NCBI GenBank assembly: GCA_012719015.1
Contig: JAAYBE010000320.1
Coordinates: 1 to 5,906 of the forward strand
Length of the DNA: 5,906 nt
DNA from: Actinomycetota bacterium
GTDB taxonomy: Bacteria; Actinomycetota; Thermoleophilia; UBA2241
Reading direction: 5' to 3'
Below are positions 1 to 3,551 of the stretch, one piece after another. The notes beneath the pieces were generated by a model that was not told the origin of the DNA, ran no database searches, and saw only the letters and a program-made list of their open reading frames with translations. Both the position numbers and the translations under genes were made by a program. Position 1 is the first letter of the stretch. Every line of letters starts with the position of its first letter.

Positions 1-378
1 GGCAGAGGCGAGCGGCCGCCCGCTCACGGCGGGCTGACGGGCCGCCAGCTCGAGGCCGTCGTGTACCTCTCCCACCACCGTGGCGTGACGATGGGCGAGT
101 TCGCCGCCGGCCTGCGGATCTCGCCGGCGGCCGCCAGCGAGCTGGCCGCGCGCCTCGTCGCGAGCGGCGTCGCCCGCCGGGAGACCGACGCCCGCGACCG
201 GCGCGTCGTCCGCATCTCTCTCGCCGGGGAGGCCGAGCGTCACGCCGAGGCCATGCACGACATCTGGCAGCGGCGGATCGAGGGAGTCTTCGCCCACTAC
301 CCGGACATCGACCCGCGCACCCTGGTCGCGTTCCTCGGCGATCTCACACGGCGACTGAAAGGACGCAGCAGCACATGA
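1..378 (+). CDS. MarR-family transcriptional regulator, 5'-truncated by window edge
   Basis: The reading frame is open from base 1 to the TGA at 376-378, giving 125 visible residues, so the true start lies outside the window; the in-frame GTG at 61 falls inside the domain and is unlikely to be the start. The visible part is the MarR winged helix: an LTGRQLEAVVYL helix, then TMGEFAAGLRISPAAASELAARL as the HTH with recognition helix around residues 41-53, then the wing, whose DARDRR (63-68) matches the family's D-x-R-D-R-R signature, and RISLAGEAE. A C-terminal dimerisation helix follows to residue 125. Family members are about 140-160 residues, so only the first dimerisation helix is probably missing. 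MarR proteins are dimeric repressors released by small ligands. Its stop overlaps the efflux pump start, so the likely role is ligand-responsive control of that operon. The ligand cannot be read from sequence. Confidence 0.9.
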   Translation, partial: GRGERPPAHGGLTGRQLEAVVYLSHHRGVTMGEFAAGLRISPAAASELAARLVASGVARRETDARDRRVVRISLAGEAERHAEAMHDIWQRRIEGVFAHYPDIDPRTLVAFLGDLTRRLKGRSST

Positions 379-2078
379 CCGCCCTCCATCCCGCGGACCC
401 GCCCGACACCAGTCCGGCCGGTCCGGGCCGCAACCCGTGGGCTGCGCTCGCCGTGCTCTGCCTCGGCCTGTTCATGATCCTGCTCGACGGCACGATCGTG
501 AACATCGCGATCCCGCACATCCGCGAGTACTACGACACCGCTTTCAGCAACATCCAGTGGGTCATGAACGCCTACATCCTGGGCTTCGCCGTCCTGCTCG
601 TCACCTTCGGCCGCTTCGGCGACCTCTGGGGCCGACGCCGGTTGTTCGTGAGCGGGATGCTGTTGTTCACCCTCGGCTCCGCCGCCTGCGGCCTGGCGCC
701 CGGCATCTACCCGCTGATCGCCTTTCGCGCCCTCCAGGGTGTGGGCGGCTCGGCGATGATGCCCGCCACCCTGAGCATCATCGCCGAGATGTTCCCGCCC
801 GGCAGGCGCGGCGCCGCCATGGGCATCTGGGGCGGCGTCTCGGGACTGGCGACCGCCATCGGCCCCACGCTGGGAGGCGTCATCGTCCAGTACGCCACCT
901 GGCCCGGCGCCGGGGAGAGCTGGCGCTGGATCTTCCTCGTCAACATCCCGATCGGGATCCTGGGCGTGGTCCTCGCCCTGCGCATCGTCCCCGAGAGCAA
1001 GGACCCCGCCGCCGTGGAGTCGCTCGACCTGCCCGGTGTGGCGCTGATCACGGCCTCGCTCTTCTGCCTCACGTTCGCGCTCATCGAGGGCCAGAGCTAC
1101 GGCTGGCTCTCCGGCACGATCCTCGGGCTCTTCGCCGCGGCCGCAGCGGCCTTCGCGCTCTTCTTCCGCCGCGAGCATCGCGTGCGACAGCCGCTGATCG
1201 ACTTCTCGCTGTTCCGCGCCCTCGACTTCGCCGCCGGCAACGCGACCGGCCTGCTGCTGAGCGCCGCGATGATGGGCGCCTTCTTCATCATCCCCATCTT
1301 CCTGCAGTCGGTGCTCGGCTACAGCGCGGTCAAGGCCGGGTTCGTGATGGCGCCGATGTCGGCGGTCATCATCTTCGCGGCTCCGCTCGCCGGCGTGCTG
1401 TCGGACCGCCTGGGGAGCAAGTGGATCGTCGCCGGCGGCATGTTCGTGCTCGCCGCCGGGCTGGCCTGGATGGCCGGCCTGCTGCCGGGGATCGGGAAGA
1501 TCTCGCCCGACACGTCGCCGGCCGACCTGGTCGTGCCGTTCGCGATCTCGGGCATCGGCATCGGGCTCGCCGTGGCTCCCGTGACCTCCGCGGTGATGGC
1601 CACCGCGCCCAGGGAGCGTGTGGGCAACGCCTCCGGCGTCCTCTCCACCATGCGGCAGGTCGGCAGCCTCATGGGCATCGCCATCCTCGGAGCCGTGCTG
1701 CAGAACCGCGTCACGGCCGCCGTCACCGAGGGCGTGCGCGCCTCGAGCCAGATCCCTCCGGCGCTCAAGGAGCGGATCGTCGCCGCAGCGGCCGGCGGCT
1801 CGGTGCAGCTCGACATCCCCGAGCCGGGTCCGGGCATGCCGGCCACGGCCGTGCAGATGATGAGGGCGCTCTTCATGGGCTGGTTCACCGACGCCATGGC
1901 GAGCACCTTCGTCTGGGCCGTGGCGCTGGCCGTCGCCGGCGGGCTCTGCGCCCTGTTGCTGCGCAGCCGCGCCGGCGGACCCGCGCCCCACGGGAGCGGC
2001 CCGGGCCACGGGCCGGGTGACGCGCAGACCACGGCGCCCGACGCCGGCGCGCCGACGCCCGCGCGTCGCCCAGGCTGA
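375..2078 (+). CDS. DHA2-family (EmrB/QacA-type) MFS multidrug efflux transporter, 14 TM
   Basis: This 567-residue inner-membrane protein probably exports drugs or other toxic compounds by proton antiport. Signatures seen: motif D1 in LDGTIVNIAIPHI (37-49, with the membrane Asp38), motif A GRFGDLWGRRRLF (79-91) in the loop after TM2, and antiporter motif C in the Gly-rich TM5 (about 150-170, with GPTLGG at 163-168). About 14 hydrophobic segments can be counted (around 22-42, 61-80, 90-107, 112-135, 148-170, 184-203, 219-239, 244-264, 286-310, 319-343, 349-370, 384-408, 427-445, 508-530), which marks DHA2 rather than 12-TM DHA1. A long loop at 446-505 precedes the last helix, usual for DHA2, and the Pro/Gly/Ala-rich tail (531-567) looks disordered. 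The ATG at 375 overlaps the MarR stop (ATGA), and AAAGGA at 358-363 is a possible ribosome site 11 nt upstream, so translation is probably coupled. The substrate is unknown. No EmrA-type adaptor is visible. Confidence 0.95.
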   Translation: MTALHPADPPDTSPAGPGRNPWAALAVLCLGLFMILLDGTIVNIAIPHIREYYDTAFSNIQWVMNAYILGFAVLLVTFGRFGDLWGRRRLFVSGMLLFTLGSAACGLAPGIYPLIAFRALQGVGGSAMMPATLSIIAEMFPPGRRGAAMGIWGGVSGLATAIGPTLGGVIVQYATWPGAGESWRWIFLVNIPIGILGVVLALRIVPESKDPAAVESLDLPGVALITASLFCLTFALIEGQSYGWLSGTILGLFAAAAAAFALFFRREHRVRQPLIDFSLFRALDFAAGNATGLLLSAAMMGAFFIIPIFLQSVLGYSAVKAGFVMAPMSAVIIFAAPLAGVLSDRLGSKWIVAGGMFVLAAGLAWMAGLLPGIGKISPDTSPADLVVPFAISGIGIGLAVAPVTSAVMATAPRERVGNASGVLSTMRQVGSLMGIAILGAVLQNRVTAAVTEGVRASSQIPPALKERIVAAAAGGSVQLDIPEPGPGMPATAVQMMRALFMGWFTDAMASTFVWAVALAVAGGLCALLLRSRAGGPAPHGSGPGHGPGDAQTTAPDAGAPTPARRPG

Positions 2079-2098
2079 CTACGCCAGTGGGGCGCGCC
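2046..2098 (+). terminator. Possible GC hairpin at the end of the efflux pump gene
   Basis: A perfect 6-bp stem CGACGC (2053-2058) / GCGTCG (2063-2068) with a 4-nt loop lies just before the pump's stop codon. It is flanked by two copies of the palindrome GGCGCGCC (2046-2053 and 2091-2098), which could pair with each other around the stop. No T-tract follows. It may be a weak actinobacterial-style terminator, or chance pairing in GC-rich DNA. Confidence 0.22.
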
Positions 2099-2125
2099 GC
2101 AGGCTCGGGCAAGGAGAAGGATCCC

Positions 2126-2169
2126 GGAACGGCGAATGACTCGAGGGTCGAAGTGGTATGGTGAGGTCG
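2126..2169 (+). promoter_or_regulatory. Candidate promoter of the small Arg-rich protein gene
   Basis: Two alternative readings exist upstream of the gene. One is an ECF-sigma-like pair: GGAAC (2126-2130), 16 nt, then GTC (2147-2149). The other is an extended -10, TGG followed by TATGGT (2154-2162), with no recognisable -35. Either would give a short leader carrying the strong ribosome site at 2172-2180. The spacing is plausible, but the match is by eye only and neither element is complete. Confidence 0.25.
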
Positions 2170-2171
2170 TC

Positions 2172-2180
2172 GGAGGAGGT
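2172..2180 (+). promoter_or_regulatory. Strong ribosome binding site deciding the 2185 start
   Basis: GGAGGAGGT ends 4 nt before the ATG at 2185 and contains a GGAGG core 8 nt from it. It lies inside the longer alternative frame from 2158, which argues that translation begins at 2185 and not 27 nt earlier. Confidence 0.6.
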
Positions 2181-2184
2181 CGGC

Positions 2185-2445
2185 ATGCCCGGGACGACGC
2201 AGAGCGCCCCGCCGAGGTTGATCGTGATCCCGCGCCAGCTCGAGGGCTTCTTTTACGAGCGGCTCGCCGAGGAGTTCGCGGGCCGCGACGACGTGCGCGT
2301 GGTCGTGGATCGCCGCGTCGGCGAGCGTCGGCGTCCTCGGTGGGGCAGCGGGGCGGGTCCGTTCACGGAGCGTCGCCGCGGGCGCGACCGCCGCGCCCAG
2401 CAGCCGGTGTGGTCGCTGCCCGACATGCCCTTCCCGGCCTCCTGA
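2185..2445 (+). CDS. Small Arg-rich protein with duplicated (D/E)RRxGxxRR motif, function unknown
   Basis: An 86-residue protein that I cannot assign to a characterised family. The ATG at 2185 is preferred over the in-frame ATG at 2158 because GGAGGAGGT (2172-2180) sits directly upstream at good spacing, whereas the earlier ATG has only a weak GAGGG. The N-terminal half (11-42) reads like a compact alpha/beta fold: RLIVIPRQ, then the helix GFFYERLAEEFAGRDD, then the strand VRVVVD. This is followed by two similar basic motifs, DRRVGERRR (42-50) and ERRRGRDRR (62-70), separated by a Gly/Pro linker, and a hydrophobic tail VWSLPDMPFP. There is no signal peptide or membrane segment. From memory, short proteins with this DRRxGERR wording recur in several high-GC phyla, which together with the ribosome site supports a real gene. 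The basic repeats could bind nucleic acid or an anionic ligand; that is a guess. The gene stands alone and converges with the response regulator. Confidence 0.75.
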   Translation: MPGTTQSAPPRLIVIPRQLEGFFYERLAEEFAGRDDVRVVVDRRVGERRRPRWGSGAGPFTERRRGRDRRAQQPVWSLPDMPFPAS

Positions 2446-2476
2446 CCGGAGCATGCCCCCACCCGGGGGCGGTCAG
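2442..2476. terminator. Bidirectional hairpin terminator containing both stop codons of convergent genes
   Basis: CTGACCG (2442-2448) and CGGTCAG (2470-2476) are perfect inverted arms. The left arm holds the TGA of the small Arg-rich gene (2443-2445); the right arm holds the reverse-strand TGA of the response regulator (2473-2475). Between them GCCCCC (2455-2460) and GGGGGC (2465-2470) form an inner GC stem with the 4-nt loop ACCC; base 2470 can serve only one of the two stems at a time. The position between convergent ends and the symmetry suggest termination for both transcripts, without U-tracts. Confidence 0.6.
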
Positions 2477-3057
2477 ATCCAGCCGTTCTCGCGGCTCACG
2501 ATGACGGCCTGCGCACGGTCGACCACGTTGAGCTTGTGGTACACGTTGTGCAGGTGGTTGCGCACCGTGCTCTGGCTGAGGTCGAGGGCCCGCGCCACCT
2601 GCTTGTAGGTCTTGCCGCTCGCCAGCAGGCCGAGCACCTCGAGCTCGCGGTCCGTCATCGGATTGGGGATGTCGCCTTTGGGCGGCCCCAGCTCGCCGAG
2701 ATGCACTCTGACCCGGGCCAGGAGCTCCTTGATGTGGAAGGGCTTGGTGATGTAGTCGGCGGCGCCCTTCTCGAACCCCAGGAGCTTGTCGCTGATCTCC
2801 CGCCGCGCGGTGAGGAAGATGATCGGTGAGCGCAGCTCGCACGGCTTCTCGCGCAGCTTCTCGTACACGGTGAAGCCGTCCATGTCCGGCATCATGATGT
2901 CGAGGAGGACGAGGTCGGGGAGGAACAGCGCCCCGGTGCGCACCGCCTCGCCGCCGTTGGCCGCCGTCCGCACGTCGTAGCCGTTAGACTGGAGCGCTTC
3001 GGCGACGAGCCGCCGGATGTCCGGCTCGTCGTCGACCACGAGGATCCGCTTGGCCAT
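2473..3057 (-). CDS. Orphan response regulator: receiver domain plus LuxR/NarL-type HTH
   Basis: A 194-residue cytoplasmic DNA-binding regulator activated by phosphotransfer. The receiver domain (about 3-122) has the full active site: acidic pair D9/D10, phospho-acceptor D53 in LVLLDIMMPDMDG, switch T83 and K105 in the KPF motif. A short linker leads to a GerE/LuxR-type helix-turn-helix (about 131-194): LTxRE-like MTDRELEVL, then the recognition region SQSTVRNHLHNVYHKLNV. The receiver end (DYITKPFHIKELLARVRVHL) reads more like OmpR-class receivers, while the output domain is NarL-class. The ATG at 3055-3057 begins the domain immediately and has AGGAG 10 nt upstream (3068-3072). The frame is open 45 codons further to 3192, but that stretch is Arg/Pro-rich and does not resemble a domain. 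No histidine kinase is nearby, so signal and targets are unknown. The preceding 229-nt gap with a strong hairpin suggests its own promoter. Confidence 0.95.
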   Translation of the reverse strand: MAKRILVVDDEPDIRRLVAEALQSNGYDVRTAANGGEAVRTGALFLPDLVLLDIMMPDMDGFTVYEKLREKPCELRSPIIFLTARREISDKLLGFEKGAADYITKPFHIKELLARVRVHLGELGPPKGDIPNPMTDRELEVLGLLASGKTYKQVARALDLSQSTVRNHLHNVYHKLNVVDRAQAVIVSRENGWI

Positions 3058-3088
3058 CTCGCTCACTCTCCTGCCGGGGTCGGGGGCC

Positions 3089-3103
3089 GCGATGCAGGAT
3101 CGC
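3089..3103. promoter_or_regulatory. Short perfect inverted repeat in the response regulator leader
   Basis: GCGAT, 5 nt, ATCGC forms a perfect dyad 31 nt upstream of the regulator's start codon and just upstream of its ribosome site. It could be an operator (for instance autoregulatory) or a small leader hairpin. The arms are only 5 bp, so chance is a real alternative. Confidence 0.2.
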
Positions 3104-3192
3104 ACCGCCGGAGGACGGGTGGTCGCGTCTCGCCGGACGCCGTCGACGCCCCGTGAGTGCGGGATTCGGTCATCTTCGCCGCCTCCCTCCAA

Positions 3193-3220
3193 CCGGCGTT
3201 GGCAGTATCGGCAACCGCGG
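3193..3220. promoter_or_regulatory. Imperfect inverted repeat upstream of the response regulator
   Basis: CCGGCGTTG (3193-3201) and CAACCGCGG (3212-3220) match as inverted arms at 7 of 9 positions, around a 10-nt relatively A/T-richer centre GCAGTATCGG. On the reverse strand the centre contains GATACT, which resembles a -10 hexamer, but no convincing -35 was found. Its place in the intergenic gap 136 nt or more from the start suits an operator or promoter. This is suggestive only. Confidence 0.22.
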
Positions 3221-3242
3221 CATGGAACCTTAGTGCGCCCGC

Positions 3243-3286
3243 ACCGCCCCGCGGCGCGCGGTCGCCGTCGACGCCGCGGGGACGGT
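3243..3286 (-). terminator. Strong GC hairpin directly after the small membrane protein gene
   Basis: CCCCGCGGC (3247-3255) and GCCGCGGGG (3273-3281) are perfect 9-bp inverted arms, extended by ACCG (3243-3246) / CGGT (3283-3286) across a single bulged A at 3282. The 13-bp stem begins at the base next to the TAG stop (3287-3289). There is no T-tract on either side, as often seen for high-GC terminators. It would insulate the response regulator from reverse-strand transcription arriving from the oxidase side. Confidence 0.55.
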
Positions 3287-3466
3287 CTACCGGATGAGAC
3301 GGTCGCCGAAGGCGATGAGCAGCAGCACCACCGCGACGGCGACGGCCGATCCCAGCGCGATGTCGCCGTAGCGCCGGGCCCGTAGCGCGTGCACCGTCAG
3401 GGCCACCAAGCCGTAGCCGGCGACCAGCAGCCCCGCCACGCCGGCGATCAGGATCACCCAGTCCAT
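3287..3466 (-). CDS. Small two-helix membrane protein, function unknown
   Basis: A 59-residue protein consisting almost only of two hydrophobic helices (about 3-25 and 35-54), joined by a basic turn HALRARRYGD. The positive-inside rule would put that turn in the cytoplasm with both ends outside. It starts at the first ATG (MDWVILIAGV, codon 3464-3466). No Shine-Dalgarno sequence is visible before it; a TACGAT hexamer 8 nt upstream resembles a -10 box, so near-leaderless translation is possible. It lies 85 nt downstream of the oxidase on the same strand and is followed at once by a strong hairpin, which supports a real transcription unit end. The frame is open far upstream (to 4165), but that part is antisense-type noise overlapping the oxidase. 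I do not recognise a family. It could be a small membrane subunit or an unrelated orphan. Confidence 0.6.
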   Translation of the reverse strand: MDWVILIAGVAGLLVAGYGLVALTVHALRARRYGDIALGSAVAVAVVLLLIAFGDRLIR

Positions 3467-3503
3467 GCCAGCATATCGTACACGCCCGCATGCACGGGCA
3501 GGC

Positions 3504-3521
3504 CCGGGCGTCGCAGCCCGG
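3504..3521 (-). terminator. Possible hairpin between oxidase and small membrane protein genes
   Basis: CCGGGC (3504-3509) and GCCCGG (3516-3521) form a perfect 6-bp GC stem with a 6-nt loop, about 30 nt past the oxidase stop. A second smaller dyad, GCCCG (3484-3488) / CGGGC (3495-3499), follows. Neither has a T-tract. They may end or attenuate the oxidase transcript before the small membrane gene, or be chance. Confidence 0.28.
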
Positions 3522-3551
3522 TCCGCCGCGGACGGCCGAGCGGCTCGCCGG

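Noticed and set aside
61..378. GTG at 61 as the real start of the MarR gene
   Set aside because: The frame is open and clearly homologous to MarR upstream of it (LTGRQLEAV), so this would cut the DNA-binding domain; the gene is simply truncated by the window.
297..2009. Long reverse-strand open frame of about 570 codons opposite the efflux pump
   Set aside because: Its product is a low-complexity Gly/Arg/Glu/His mixture with no domain, while the forward frame encodes a complete 14-helix transporter. Long antisense frames are expected where third positions are nearly always G or C.
2158..2184. Earlier ATG start for the small Arg-rich protein
   Set aside because: The strong ribosome site GGAGGAGGT lies inside this extension and points to the ATG at 2185; the extra nine residues add nothing recognisable.
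3224..3250. GGAAC on the forward strand as an ECF-sigma -35 element
   Set aside because: No matching -10 element occurs at the right spacing and there is no forward-strand gene downstream of it.
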